In this document: positions 44,398-53,880 of the stretch, piece after piece | Layout: the number at the start of each line of letters is the position of its first letter | Position numbering within the stretch: position 1 is the first letter of the stretch | Program-made: the position numbers and the translations under genes | Assembly: GCF_040250305.1 (NCBI RefSeq) | Contig: NZ_CP158190.1 | Location: forward strand, 5,240,001-5,304,000 | Source of the DNA: Peribacillus frigoritolerans | Lineage (GTDB): Bacteria > Bacillota > Bacilli > Bacillales > DSM-1321 | Direction of reading: 5' to 3' | DNA length: 64,000 nt | The notes under the pieces: generated by a model | What the model saw: the letters and a program-made list of their open reading frames with translations, nothing else | The model's database searches: none | Told to the model about the DNA's origin: nothing

Positions 44398-44762
44398 TCT
44401 TTTATCCCTGCCACAATCGTGATAAATCCTTTGTTCTGTAAGTCAGGTTGAACGTGTTTAACGTTATACCGCTTGTCGCGGTATTCAAGAGCATCGATAG
44501 AAAGATAATGCTTATTATTAGGGATATAATCTGCTTGCGGATCTCGTATCGTAATGGTGATATCAGATAGGGTTCCATTTGCTTTAGCAATCTCCAAATC
44601 TTTCATCCAAACATTATCAATCTTGGCCCATGCCTGATAGAGAATTTCTTTTTCAGACTCACCAGGTTCAGGTCCTTCATTTGCTACATACTTATAAAAA
44701 TATATGGGTGTGCGTAAATCCCCTGTATTAACCCTTGGTGGTTTATATTTAAATGGTTGCAT
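44394..44762 (-). CDS. Head closure / head-tail adaptor protein
   Basis: A 122-residue SPP1 gp16-like protein: NTGDLRTPIYFYKYVANEGP, WAKIDNVWMKDLEIAKANGT and the final IDALEYRDKRYNVKHVQP are typical. I chose the ATG at 44762 behind GGAGAG at 8 nt. Confidence 0.85.
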   Translation of the reverse strand: MQPFKYKPPRVNTGDLRTPIYFYKYVANEGPEPGESEKEILYQAWAKIDNVWMKDLEIAKANGTLSDITITIRDPQADYIPNNKHYLSIDALEYRDKRYNVKHVQPDLQNKGFITIVAGIKE

Positions 44763-45054
44763 CTGTATCACTCTCCGGTATCAAAGAAATCCCTAAGCTT
44801 GTTATCTGACTTAAGAAATTGTCATCAAAATACTCAAGAGCATCATTGTAAGCATAACGGGTACGTTCAAATACAAGTTCCTTCGCTCTTTTATCAGTAT
44901 CCTTTTCACCATTAATATCAAACTCTCCACAACTGCTTTTTATCGCAGAAATAGAAAAGGACAACAATCTTTTTAAATTGTCGTCCTCACTCGAATGGGA
45001 AATATGCATGCGCTCTTTAAACTCTTCCAATAGGTCAGATGTTACAACCTCCAT
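44749..45054 (-). CDS. Head-tail connector (gp6-like)
   Basis: A 101-residue adaptor. LLEEFKERMHISHSSEDDNL and AKELVFERTRYAYNDALEYF match the gp6/gp15 connector family that binds the portal ring. It overlaps the closure gene. Confidence 0.85.
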   Translation of the reverse strand: MEVVTSDLLEEFKERMHISHSSEDDNLKRLLSFSISAIKSSCGEFDINGEKDTDKRAKELVFERTRYAYNDALEYFDDNFLSQITSLGISLIPESDTDATI

Positions 45055-45068
45055 TTACCTCACTCCAA

Positions 45069-46226
45069 TCAAACGCCAGCTGGTGCAGGTGCAAACGAAA
45101 TATCCAGATCATAGACCAATGCAGCTTTATTATCCTTTGGTTTACCATTCGCAAATTGCTTGATTGTGTAGAGCATAGCATCCTCGATTGCCAGTGTCTG
45201 ATCAAATTTATTTGCTTTGTAACCCCCGGCAACAGCAGCTAGATATTGACCTTTCACAAAGAATAAAGTTTGGCCAACCGGAATTTCTTCTGACTCTACA
45301 ACTTGAATGTTATAAGGTAAAGCTGTAACCCATTGACCATTTGCTGTCTGGATGGTGTTTCTAGCTTCAACACTAATTGCATCGATAGGATTTACTACCA
45401 TTACAATCTTGTTGAGCACCTTACGCGCCTTGCCTTCCTCATTTGTTGATAATGCTTTAATGACATCATGCAATTCACCTGCAATGATCTCTCCATACTG
45501 AGAAGGAGCAAATGTCAAAGTGCCAGAAGTAGTTTTAGTTGTCACCGCCCCATTCTCAGCAACATCTTTCATTATGCCAACAGGTTCATTTTGAGAAGGT
45601 CCTCGGCCGTTTACTAAACCGTATTCAAGGCCAACAGAGTAAGATTCCACTAACAGGTTACGGACGTAACGCTCAACCCACTCTGGTCCAAGTTCAAGCA
45701 TATCCTTTGGAATGACGGCAAAGGCAGTAAGTTTCAGTTGGCCGATTTGTTCTTCACTGAAGGCGGCACTGACTTGTCCTTTAATTTCTCCAAACAATTT
45801 ACCCCACGCATAGGCTTTTGTTGGGTCAGACGTGATAAAGCGTGTGACAGCTCCTAAGTCCTGCAGGCCGATTGCATCCAATAAAGGATGTTCTTGCACC
45901 AAGTCTTCAAAAATTCTTTCTTGAGTCGTTACAGGAAGGATTGATTCCTCAGCAAAGCCTTCACTAGAAATAACCTCATTGAAGAATTTTCTTTCTTCTG
46001 ATGTAAGGACGTTTTGGCCGCGGGCGGTAAGAATCTGAGCATCCATTTGTTGCGTGCGTACCTGAGTAGTGATTTTTTCGGTCAAGTCTTCAGCAAGCGC
46101 AGATTGCATTTCATCCCATGCCAAAGCAAGCTTTTCCGCATCTTGCTCTTCTGCTTTCACCAAGTTCATGTAAGCTGCTTTCTTTGCTTCAAAGTTCTCC
46201 ATTTTACCTTTTAATTTCATAGTCAT
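45069..46226 (-). CDS. HK97-fold major capsid protein
   Basis: A 385-residue protein. Residues 1-90 are a coiled-coil delta domain removed by the prohead protease, and the HK97 fold begins near SSEGFAEESILPVTTQERIF. Motifs such as YVRNLLVESYSVGLEYGLVN with GRGPSQNEPVGIM and the C-terminal FVKGQYLAAVAGG support the call. GGGAGG precedes the ATG. Confidence 0.95.
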   Translation of the reverse strand: MTMKLKGKMENFEAKKAAYMNLVKAEEQDAEKLALAWDEMQSALAEDLTEKITTQVRTQQMDAQILTARGQNVLTSEERKFFNEVISSEGFAEESILPVTTQERIFEDLVQEHPLLDAIGLQDLGAVTRFITSDPTKAYAWGKLFGEIKGQVSAAFSEEQIGQLKLTAFAVIPKDMLELGPEWVERYVRNLLVESYSVGLEYGLVNGRGPSQNEPVGIMKDVAENGAVTTKTTSGTLTFAPSQYGEIIAGELHDVIKALSTNEEGKARKVLNKIVMVVNPIDAISVEARNTIQTANGQWVTALPYNIQVVESEEIPVGQTLFFVKGQYLAAVAGGYKANKFDQTLAIEDAMLYTIKQFANGKPKDNKAALVYDLDISFAPAPAGV

Positions 46227-46245
46227 TCTGGTTTCCTCCCTTTAA

Positions 46246-46971
46246 TTAAAAAATGAACCCTTTACGTTTTGTCTTAACTGGCTCGCGCTCAGATGGGACA
46301 GGGGGAAAAGGTTCATTGTTTTGGTTATTATTTTGTTTTAAATTGTTGGTAACTGCATTAATGATATCTTGTAATTGTTCGTCAGTAATGACTTCTTTTG
46401 AATCATCTTTAGGTTCATATTCCACTTTGTCAGCGAAACCATCCTTAACAGCTTGTTCAGCCGTCATCCAAGTTTCAGCCTCGATCAGCTTTGCAATTTC
46501 CTCACGACTCTTTTCCGTCTTCTGTTGATAGATGGATATGATTGATTCGTCGTAAGTCTCAAGAGCATTAAGAGTTTTCTTGATATCTTGTTTAGTTCCA
46601 TATGCTAAGGTTGCCGCTTCATGAATCATCATTCTAGATCCTGTACGCATGATCACTTCATCCGCACCCATAGCGATAATTGATGCGGCAGATGCAGCCA
46701 ACGATGTCACTTCCACAACGATATGTTTATCTAGGTCTTTTAAGTAATTGTAAATTTCAACCCCTTGATCAGCATCGCCGCCACCGCTATTTAATTTAAT
46801 TCGCACAGTTGAGGCAGTAATTTCAGCTAAAGCATTTCGAACATCTTCTGCACTTGTGGCCGTATAAAACCATCCACTTTTACCAATCACACCTGAAATA
46901 ATCATTTCATGCTCTTCTCCATTGGTTTGGTTCAAAAACTTATAAGGGATTGCTTGAATTTTTTTCGTCAC
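46246..46971 (-). CDS. ClpP-like prohead protease
   Basis: A 241-residue head maturation protease of the ClpP fold. LNSGGGDADQGVEIYNYL, SLAASAASIIAMGADEVIM (catalytic S) and MMIHEAA (catalytic H) are visible. The start overlaps the portal stop (ATGA type). It cleaves the capsid delta domain. Confidence 0.94.
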   Translation of the reverse strand: MTKKIQAIPYKFLNQTNGEEHEMIISGVIGKSGWFYTATSAEDVRNALAEITASTVRIKLNSGGGDADQGVEIYNYLKDLDKHIVVEVTSLAASAASIIAMGADEVIMRTGSRMMIHEAATLAYGTKQDIKKTLNALETYDESIISIYQQKTEKSREEIAKLIEAETWMTAEQAVKDGFADKVEYEPKDDSKEVITDEQLQDIINAVTNNLKQNNNQNNEPFPPVPSEREPVKTKRKGFIF

Positions 46972-48107
46972 TTAGTCTCACCTCCTTCAACAGGACCCGC
47001 AGCCTGGTAGTTTTTCGTAATAACAAATTCATCTAATTCTGGATTGTCTGATCGTTCCTTGCCAAACAACTCCCTCACCTCGTTTCTGGTAAACGCTCCA
47101 GAGGCCACTAATTTATCAACTGCCTCGGCATTTTCTATTAAATCCCTTTCTGTTAACCCAAACACATCTATCCGGGACCCTTTTAAAAAATCTTCTTTGG
47201 TAACTAATTTTGCATTTAATTCATCCTGTATTTTCTTGACGATTGGGTTATTACAGAACCTTACATAAGCCTTAATAGATGTTTCATAATCAGATAATTC
47301 ACCATGAATTAAAGCATTGGGAATACCTAACACATTGGCTACATCATCAATAACAGACCGTTTTAACTTGGTTAATTCTTCAATGGATTGCACCTTCACA
47401 TCGCCTTTTGATACTTCGTTGTATTCAAAACCTTTTAGCTTAGGGACTAGAGCAATGGAATTTACCTTAAACGATTTAAATAACTTATCAATGAAATTCT
47501 GCAGTTTATTTGTGTTCTTTTCATCCAGGGCTTGACTTGAATCAATTCCAACTGTTCCCCGAATTTGATTATTCCTCATGCTGATTTCAATCATCCGACT
47601 GAACAAATCAGCATAATCATCAAACATCCCTTCCATGAATTTTGAAAGTTTCTCATTGTTATAAGTTAGATAAATAACCTCGTCCATTTGGAATGATCGT
47701 TTGAGCGTATAATCCTTAACGGTTACGTCTTTAAATTTGTCTGGATACACAGCATATTCATCCCTGACAAAATAGTCAGCTATAAGCAAATTATTGTCAT
47801 CCGTCAAAACAACTAGTACTTCATTTTCATCAATCAATTTGTAGATAAAGCTTTGCCAAAAGTCCGCAGCACTTTGATCTGTGTTCGGCCTTACATTTAA
47901 AAGATAATGCCAATCATTATGCTGGCGCTTGTCCCCCTCCATAACCCGGAAGTCAGATTGGCTTATGGTACGACCGATGAAGTTGACGCAAATCTCCAAA
48001 GCCATCTTTTTTAAATATGTTCGATGGCTGGTTTCATCCATTAAATCCAAATCAAATAATGATTCTAATTCGCTATTTCTTCTTAATACGTTTCCTAACC
48101 ATCCCAT
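46968..48107 (-). CDS. Portal protein (HK97 family)
   Basis: A 379-residue portal subunit that forms the DNA entry ring. HYLLNVRPNTDQSAADFWQS and the C-terminal VLGIPNALIHGELSDYETSI are typical of HK97-type portals. It lies between large terminase and protease. Confidence 0.93.
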   Translation of the reverse strand: MGWLGNVLRRNSELESLFDLDLMDETSHRTYLKKMALEICVNFIGRTISQSDFRVMEGDKRQHNDWHYLLNVRPNTDQSAADFWQSFIYKLIDENEVLVVLTDDNNLLIADYFVRDEYAVYPDKFKDVTVKDYTLKRSFQMDEVIYLTYNNEKLSKFMEGMFDDYADLFSRMIEISMRNNQIRGTVGIDSSQALDEKNTNKLQNFIDKLFKSFKVNSIALVPKLKGFEYNEVSKGDVKVQSIEELTKLKRSVIDDVANVLGIPNALIHGELSDYETSIKAYVRFCNNPIVKKIQDELNAKLVTKEDFLKGSRIDVFGLTERDLIENAEAVDKLVASGAFTRNEVRELFGKERSDNPELDEFVITKNYQAAGPVEGGETK

Positions 48108-48126
48108 TTACATTTTCACCCCCTCC

Positions 48127-49842
48127 CTAGAAATTGAGTGCATCTAAAGCATCTAAAGCATCTGTAAAATCGTAATCCTCTAAATCTCTAGATGCCCAAA
48201 CTCCATATAAAAACATCATAAAACCATCCGTTTTACGTTTGACTGGCTCTTTTTTTCGATATAACTTATTGCCCTTGTTATCAATAACAACCAATACATT
48301 ATTTGTATACCAACGCATAATAGGATTTTCACCAAAAATGACTCGCTCCTCATCAAACGCAAGGTCAATTTTTGGGGATAACAAAGCACTCGCCGCATCT
48401 GGATTTCGAATGGTTTCAACTTCGAATCCTTCTGCTTCAAAAAGAGGCCGTAAAATTTCCATACGGAAACTATCTCCTATGATTTTCTTTATATTCCAGC
48501 CTTCATTACGGCGGTTAACGAACCACCCAACAACGATGTATGGATCCATTGAATCTTTATCTAGCACTTTCAATAAACCATCTTCTTCCCATTCGCGAAT
48601 AGGCGCAAATTTGCGATGGTCCTTTTTGTTATTACCTTCTGCTTTTGGCGTACTATAACCGTAATGTTTATCAGCAAAAGGTTTGCAAACGAACGAATAC
48701 GATAGTTCTCTTGGTATGATGTAATTATCGTTTTTCAAGAAAAGCAACCCACATGCAACAAAGTCTCGAATAGCTGCATAGTCAACAGAACCTATACATT
48801 CGCGTTTTTTCAATTCCGATAAATCATATCCTTGATTGGTAGCTTTTATTTTCTCCCATGCTGCAACTGATTTTTCTAAATCAACTTTTGGTAGATTCAT
48901 ACGTTTGGTAATGAAATTTTCGTATCCTGATGAATCGTTTTCGAGCTTCTTGTATTGCTTCAACACTTTCTTGAATAATGTTTTTGCATAGTTACTTAAT
49001 GGCGGATGAAACTGTGGATTCGCCTTTTGCCACATGTCTGGATTATGCATTTCTTCTTCATCATCAATACAACACATGAATGGAAATAATGAATCTTCTT
49101 TTACCGAAACTTCACGCTTCAAAATACTCATAGCACGTTCTTTTAAACGATCAATAAAACCATCTCGTACAAATCCATCTGTACCAATAAAAAATTCCCG
49201 ACTGTCTCGCACTTTACCGAGACCACCCGAGAATACATCTACTACATCATTGTTTTCATATTCGTGTACTTCATCATAAATAACACAACCATCGCGCAAA
49301 CCATCTTTCGTGCTTGCGTTTGACGTATGGAATTGGAAGATAGCCTTTGTATCTACCGATTCAATAACAGCTTTTTGATGCTTGAAATAAGACTTCAAAT
49401 CATCATTCATATCAATTGCATTGTAGACTTCTGCAAATGAAGTTTTAGCTTGTTTTTCACTGTTGGCCACAATTGACACATTATAAAATTTGATTCCGTG
49501 AAGCTCGCTAATTAGATAATTTACAAGTGCTGAAATAAAACCGTTTTTACCGGCTCCGCGTGCCATGTAAATGAAAAATTCATCGAATACTAAATCATCA
49601 GTATCCTTATAACGCAAGAAAATAAAACAAGTGATAAATGTTTGAAATGGCTCTAAATCGAAATACCACTTTTCAGCAAATTGTATAAACTGTTCAATGT
49701 GCTTACTATCGAAGTAAACGTTATCCATAGTCAGAATGTCCGCTTCAAGCCACTCGATAAGCATGATTCGCTCTTTGTTTAAAATGATGTCGCCGTTACG
49801 CCACATCGAAATATATTCTTCTACGTAGTTATAAGTAATCAA
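48127..49842 (-). CDS. Large terminase subunit
   Basis: A 571-residue packaging motor. The ATPase domain has Walker A-like MARGAGKNGF (about residue 92) and Walker B VIYDEVHEYEN (about 190). The C-terminal RNaseH-like nuclease starts near CIGSVDYAAIRDFVACGLLF. The start overlaps the small terminase stop by 4 bp. Confidence 0.95.
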   Translation of the reverse strand: MITYNYVEEYISMWRNGDIILNKERIMLIEWLEADILTMDNVYFDSKHIEQFIQFAEKWYFDLEPFQTFITCFIFLRYKDTDDLVFDEFFIYMARGAGKNGFISALVNYLISELHGIKFYNVSIVANSEKQAKTSFAEVYNAIDMNDDLKSYFKHQKAVIESVDTKAIFQFHTSNASTKDGLRDGCVIYDEVHEYENNDVVDVFSGGLGKVRDSREFFIGTDGFVRDGFIDRLKERAMSILKREVSVKEDSLFPFMCCIDDEEEMHNPDMWQKANPQFHPPLSNYAKTLFKKVLKQYKKLENDSSGYENFITKRMNLPKVDLEKSVAAWEKIKATNQGYDLSELKKRECIGSVDYAAIRDFVACGLLFLKNDNYIIPRELSYSFVCKPFADKHYGYSTPKAEGNNKKDHRKFAPIREWEEDGLLKVLDKDSMDPYIVVGWFVNRRNEGWNIKKIIGDSFRMEILRPLFEAEGFEVETIRNPDAASALLSPKIDLAFDEERVIFGENPIMRWYTNNVLVVIDNKGNKLYRKKEPVKRKTDGFMMFLYGVWASRDLEDYDFTDALDALDALNF

Positions 49843-50171
49843 ATTAAACTACCACGCTTTGGTTTGCCTTCCACAGATGATGATGCAGGGGCAGGAGTTG
49901 CCTTTAATTTAAATTTAATTGATCTTTCCAACGCGATTTTTTGAGCGTTAATTTTCATTTTCTCATTCATACTAGGATGGCTCTTTATAAATTTTTGCGA
50001 ACCATTTTCGATGGTGATACTTACTCCATCACGATCAATCACTGTATCGCACTCTGCATCTAATTCATGCAGTCGAATTAAATCATTTACTTTCTTTACT
50101 TCCAGCAAATCATCAGTATCAATACGTGATAATAATTGATTTTTTAATTTTTCAAAGTCTATTCTTTCCAT
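49839..50171 (-). CDS. Small terminase subunit (P27 family)
   Basis: A 110-residue P27-type small terminase (MERIDFEKLKNQLLSRIDTD; VNDLIRLHELDAECD; VSITIENGSQKFIKSHPS). I chose the ATG at 50171 behind GGGGGAGGGGG; the longer frame upstream begins in the GC-rich segment. Recognises the packaging site together with the neighbouring HNH protein. Confidence 0.9.
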   Translation of the reverse strand: MERIDFEKLKNQLLSRIDTDDLLEVKKVNDLIRLHELDAECDTVIDRDGVSITIENGSQKFIKSHPSMNEKMKINAQKIALERSIKFKLKATPAPASSSVEGKPKRGSLI

Positions 50172-50224
50172 ACTACCCCCTCCCCCCATCACCCCTAATG
50201 TGAAGGACTTATTTTTCATATATT

Positions 50225-50294
50225 TTTAGACAGTTGGGCCCCCTCCCGGTCCCCGTGATGAAAAATATATGCCAAAGTTTTTGACCCAGGGGTG
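50225..50294. other. Candidate packaging (cos) region
   Basis: Between the HNH and small terminase genes is a short, unusually GC-rich segment (GGGCCCCCTCCCGGTCCCCG at 50237-50256). HNH-terminase phages of this kind usually use cohesive ends, and their cos site lies at this spot. The cut position cannot be read from sequence. Confidence 0.5.
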
Positions 50295-50624
50295 TTACCA
50301 CCTTTCATCATCCCATTTTTTCTTTTTCTGTTCACCAAACACTCGATCATGCATTTTGTTATGACAGTTCAGGCATAAGGTTTCAAGGTTATCTAATACC
50401 AATGCCAATTGCGGATAGTCCTCAATCTCATACTTATGATGAACGTTGAGCTCTACTCTCTTACGTTCACCTTCCACCTTGATTGAATCGACATGCACCT
50501 TACCTTCTCGCTTACACTGTTGGCATTCATGGTTGTCTCTATCTAACGCCTGCTGCCTTAATGATTCCCAATCACCTGACCGATAAAACTTCTTCTTCTG
50601 TGCTTCTGTCTTATACTCGGCCAT
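50295..50624 (-). CDS. HNH endonuclease (packaging-associated)
   Basis: A 109-residue HNH protein. FYRSGDWESLRQQALDRDNH and CQQCKREGK, then NVHHKYEIEDYPQLALVLDN and LCLNCHNKMH give the His-His-Asn core and two zinc CxxC pairs. Such genes next to the terminase are needed for cos cleavage in HK97-like phages. Confidence 0.93.
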   Translation of the reverse strand: MAEYKTEAQKKKFYRSGDWESLRQQALDRDNHECQQCKREGKVHVDSIKVEGERKRVELNVHHKYEIEDYPQLALVLDNLETLCLNCHNKMHDRVFGEQKKKKWDDERW

Positions 50625-50808
50625 TAGTCTCTATCGTGGGATTAATCTTTGAGCATTGAATGGCCTCACTGTACTCTGGACACCTATCCTTATCAATCTC
50701 ATCCAGTTCATTAACTAAGGCCTCAGTATGTTTGGTAATAGCTCTAGGCTTACTTTGCAAACGACCTGTATTTATATCAACATCAATACTTACTTTACCT
50801 TTCTCCAC
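50611..50808 (-). CDS. Small phage protein upstream of HNH
   Basis: A 65-residue protein (MEKGKVSIDVDINTGRLQSK) with GTG start at 50808 behind AAGGAG at 9 nt; its end overlaps the HNH start. Similar small proteins occur next to HNH genes in Bacillus phages. Function unknown. Confidence 0.65.
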   Translation of the reverse strand: MEKGKVSIDVDINTGRLQSKPRAITKHTEALVNELDEIDKDRCPEYSEAIQCSKINPTIETNGRV

Positions 50809-50998
50809 CCCTGCTCACTCCTTATCATTCACTTTTAACAACAAATATTTTACATGCTTCATCAAGACCTTCTTTAGTATATTCTAACCTCATAAAAATT
50901 AGGAATAAATACCTATTTTCATACAATTACATATAATATTTTCTAACTTATGATACTATGGTTCTGGTATTAGAAAATTATTCAAGGAGTGTTAAAAA

Positions 50999-51433
50999 AT
51001 GAAAAAAGTCATCAAAAAAATGTATATTGTCATGTTGATCTCAGTAATAGGGATTACTGGGCTATTTACATTTACACCAAGTGCATCAGCAGCATCGGGT
51101 TGTAATGATACTTCTTCAGGTTCAGGGTATAATAAAACTTTTAAAGTATGTGGGACTGATTCCGGTGACAATGTAATTGGATCAATTAAAGGATCTGGAA
51201 ATATGACTTATGGTAAGAATTATTGGAAAATGGATTTGCAAAGAAATGTAAATGGAAGCTATCAAACAATTGGAACTCGGACTGGTTACATAGATTGGTT
51301 TAGCCCTTCAAGTAGAACATTTACAAATGTATCGAAAAAAAATGCTAAAACTAGAATAAAGGTAACTTTTTATGATGATTCGTCTTATTCATATGCAAAT
51401 GGTACTGTTTATTCAGGATACTGGTATAGATAA
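50999..51433 (+). CDS. Secreted protein of unknown function (moron)
   Basis: A 144-residue protein with a clear signal peptide (MKKVIKKMYIVMLISVIGIT, then GLFTFTPSASAA, cleavage after ASA). The mature part of about 110 residues is a beta-rich, Y/S/T/G-rich domain with two cysteines (GCNDTSS and FKVCGT) that could form a disulfide. It stands alone on the plus strand with its own AAGGAG site and terminator, the picture of a lysogenic-conversion gene. Family not recognised. Confidence 0.85.
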   Translation: MKKVIKKMYIVMLISVIGITGLFTFTPSASAASGCNDTSSGSGYNKTFKVCGTDSGDNVIGSIKGSGNMTYGKNYWKMDLQRNVNGSYQTIGTRTGYIDWFSPSSRTFTNVSKKNAKTRIKVTFYDDSSYSYANGTVYSGYWYR

Positions 51434-51459
51434 CATTAACTGAATAGCCATCACAAACA

Positions 51460-51494
51460 CAAAAAAGCACTGACTCAAAGGTTAGTGCTTTTTC
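51460..51494 (+). terminator. Terminator of the secreted-protein gene
   Basis: AAAGCACTGAC and GTTAGTGCTTT form a stem around TCAAAG followed by TTTCT; A tract on the left side makes it usable from both strands. Confidence 0.85.
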
Positions 51495-51569
51495 TAAATT
51501 ATAAAATTGATAGGAAACAGTTAGTTTTGTTCTATTATTTCATTCTTCCACTCCTTTTTGCTTATACGT

Positions 51570-51803
51570 TCAAAAAAAGTTAATTTCCCGCAAATAAAAA
51601 GCACCCAATGAATGAGTGCCCTTGATTTCATGACATTCCTTTAACTGATATATCCAAGACTTCTGACATTGGAAAAACACCCTATATACCTTACCGTTCA
51701 TGCATTCTGTTCTAAATTCTCTATATAAATGGTCACATTTATTAATGGTTTCAAGCTGCTCGTTATTCTGACGAACCCTAGCTGTTGGTGTTCTATATAC
51801 CAT
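51570..51803 (-). CDS. Hypothetical phage protein, 77 aa
   Basis: A 77-residue protein (MVYRTPTARVRQNNEQLETI) with three scattered cysteines in the second half. I chose the ATG at 51803, behind CAGGTGAG. Family not recognised; it lies in the early-late transition region. Confidence 0.5.
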   Translation of the reverse strand: MVYRTPTARVRQNNEQLETINKCDHLYREFRTECMNGKVYRVFFQCQKSWIYQLKECHEIKGTHSLGAFYLREINFF

Positions 51804-51857
51804 CAACTCACCTGCTTTCTCCAAAAAATAAAGAACTCCCAAAGAAATTCTCAGAAT

Positions 51858-52166
51858 TTAATATGCCTTTTTCAAAATAGGTAAAAGCTCGTCTAATAGG
51901 TTCACATCTTTATTTTCTAACTGAAGCCATGGTATAAAATTCATTCCACCTTTGTCATTCACCATTTCAGCTTTCCCATAGTATTCTTCTCCATTTGAAG
52001 CGATATAAACATCCCATAACCTTGTAACATTACCTTCATACTCAATACTAACCAAATAATGTTCGACGTTAAATATTTTATGATTTGACAAAACAAGAAC
52101 CTCCTTCCACCCTATTATTTGACAAAAGTCCTGTATTTCCTTCTTTTCCCACACAAAAAACGACAC
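51858..52166 (-). CDS. Hypothetical phage protein, 102 aa
   Basis: A 102-residue protein (MSFFVWEKKEIQDFCQIIGW) ending LLPILKKAY, with aromatic-rich central sheet-like segments (VTRLWDVYIASNGEEYYGKA). No domain recognised. Followed by the 77-codon gene. Confidence 0.55.
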   Translation of the reverse strand: MSFFVWEKKEIQDFCQIIGWKEVLVLSNHKIFNVEHYLVSIEYEGNVTRLWDVYIASNGEEYYGKAEMVNDKGGMNFIPWLQLENKDVNLLDELLPILKKAY

Positions 52167-52297
52167 TCGTAATTTGAGTGCCGCCCCTTTTCTTTATTCC
52201 CGATGATATAAATTTACCATGTCTAAATCCAAATGAATGAAAGTTATATGAAAATATTTCTAAATAATCTTGAAAGTTTTTTGAAACATTTTTGAAA

Positions 52298-52744
52298 CTA
52301 ACTCCCTACGGTTACAGCAAGATTAAGCGTTAAAGCCAAGCGATAGAAGGCCTTCCATCTAATCTTTCCATAAGTGACATGGCTAATTGCAGGCTGGAAT
52401 TTAAAACAGTACACCTGAAAATCATTTATATAATCGCTGTCCTGAGACATGTAACGTTCTTCAATTAAAAATCTCTCCATTTTAGGCAATCGTCTTACAG
52501 CCCATTCAGTACGTTCACAATAATCTTTTTGATATCTTTGTTGATCCGCATTATAGATGGCAATATCACCTGTCTGATCACTAGTCTGATTAGTTGGGCC
52601 ATGATAACGTACTTCTGAGCTTGCTGTTACAGATGCTTCTCGCTCTTCAAAGATTAAGTATTTATATAGGCGATATATTTCCAAATGAGACTCCACAGCT
52701 GACTGCGTAGCATTCCGATCTAATTCAGGTAATTTAAAGCTCAT
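52298..52744 (-). CDS. ArpU-family late transcription regulator
   Basis: A 148-residue ArpU-type regulator: FKLPELDRNATQSAVESHLE IYRLYKYL and the C-terminal LPKMERFLIEERYMSQDSDY match the family that activates late genes. It is the last early gene upstream of the HNH/terminase operon, the usual position. Start ATG at 52744 behind TGGGGG. Confidence 0.85.
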   Translation of the reverse strand: MSFKLPELDRNATQSAVESHLEIYRLYKYLIFEEREASVTASSEVRYHGPTNQTSDQTGDIAIYNADQQRYQKDYCERTEWAVRRLPKMERFLIEERYMSQDSDYINDFQVYCFKFQPAISHVTYGKIRWKAFYRLALTLNLAVTVGS

Positions 52745-52795
52745 TGTATCCCCCATTTCTTAAAAACACCCCAAGCCTAAGCTCAGGGCAGATAA

Positions 52796-53032
52796 TTACT
52801 GATTGATTGCTTCATCTTCTGATTCAAGTTGATCATCTGGAACATTCACTGTCCCATTGCCGTCCACAGAATACTCAATGCCTTCATGATCATCAATACT
52901 CATTTGACCGTCTGGCGCATTATCTTTTTGTGGCCTGCTTTCCATTACTTCTTTAGGAGTTTGATAAGCGTATGTTAAATCGATTAAGAAATACTGACCG
53001 TACTTGTTATATTTCTCTGTGATTTTGTGCAT
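52796..53032 (-). CDS. Hypothetical phage protein, start uncertain
   Basis: From the first ATG (53032) the product is 78 residues (MHKITEKYNKYGQYFLIDLT), acidic at its C-terminus. The frame continues upstream to a stop at 53142 with convincing coding sequence (ITVINYADTREQAEEIVSAA KENDNLQ) but no ATG, GTG or TTG there. Either it starts at an ATT (53124-53126) or its 5' end was lost. Family unknown. Confidence 0.55.
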   Translation of the reverse strand: MHKITEKYNKYGQYFLIDLTYAYQTPKEVMESRPQKDNAPDGQMSIDDHEGIEYSVDGNGTVNVPDDQLESEDEAINQ

Positions 53033-53179
53033 TTGAAGGTTGTCATTTTCTTTAGCAGCTGAAACAATTTCCTCTGCTTGCTCCCGAGTATCTGCGTAAT
53101 TAATAACCGTTATTTTTGATTGAATGTATAAGTGGACTAACTAGTCCTTTATAGAGAGTTAATAAAAGTTTTCCTTTGT

Positions 53180-53459
53180 TTATAGGGCGTTTCTAGCCTT
53201 AGAAAGTCTTTCGGCTGCTCTTTCCCTTTGTTCATCTGTATAGACCCGTTCTTTTTTCATACTGACCTGTTTTTCCGTTAAAGTTCCCTTAACGGCTATC
53301 GGTCCATCATCCTCGGATTCTATGACGAATAACTCTGTTAAATTAGAGAGTTTTCGAATGTGTTTTGGCACAGTAGAGTAAATGGTCCACTTGCCTGTAC
53401 TGTTGTCAAAAACCAATGAAGTTTCTTGTTCTTCTCAGGAATAACCCATATATGCTTAC
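53180..53459 (-). pseudogene. Phage protein gene with a nonsense codon at position 5
   Basis: AGGGAGG and an ATG at 53459 start the frame MGYS, then TGA (53445-53447), then EEQETSLVFDNSTGKWTIYS and about 70 further in-frame codons with normal phage-like sequence (KQVSMKKERVYTDEQRERAA). A TGG-to-TGA change would explain this. A TTG at 53416 could restart translation, but it lacks a ribosome site. Confidence 0.6.
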
Positions 53460-53880
53460 CTCCCTGTTTAATCGAACTGTGTACTACTTCTCCAAAGATT
53501 CAAACAATGGATATATATTCCTGTTGTGGGTTAATCCGTTAAGATGATAAAATTATCCCTTATTCTTAACATTCAGAAGTGGGGTAATTATTTGTATTTT
53601 CCAACCATCCAATTTAATTCTAATGATATCCATATTGTGAAAAATAAAAGTCAATGTGAATGTAACATTGAATATTTTTCGTTTAATAATTTTTCAAGAA
53701 ACACTTTAAGACAGATTAAATTCAGACCCCTGTCAAAAGTAACTTGTACTACTTGCAAATCCTTCCTACATTTTAAGGGCAATTTGTAAATAGACTCTTA
53801 GTTGATAGATTTGTGTAACTATTCTTGTTTCCAGGATAGTTACTTTTTTGTGTCGTGGTATCAAACAGTTTCTAACTAAT

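Noticed and set aside
48127-48160. DALDALDAL tail of the large terminase as a functional repeat
   Set aside because: A short in-frame 9-bp repeat at the very C-terminus, probably replication slippage.
53544-53789. 81-codon plus-strand frame with several cysteines
   Set aside because: Lacks a ribosome site; cysteine pattern (CECN, CTTC) is not a clear zinc motif; upstream of a regulatory region.
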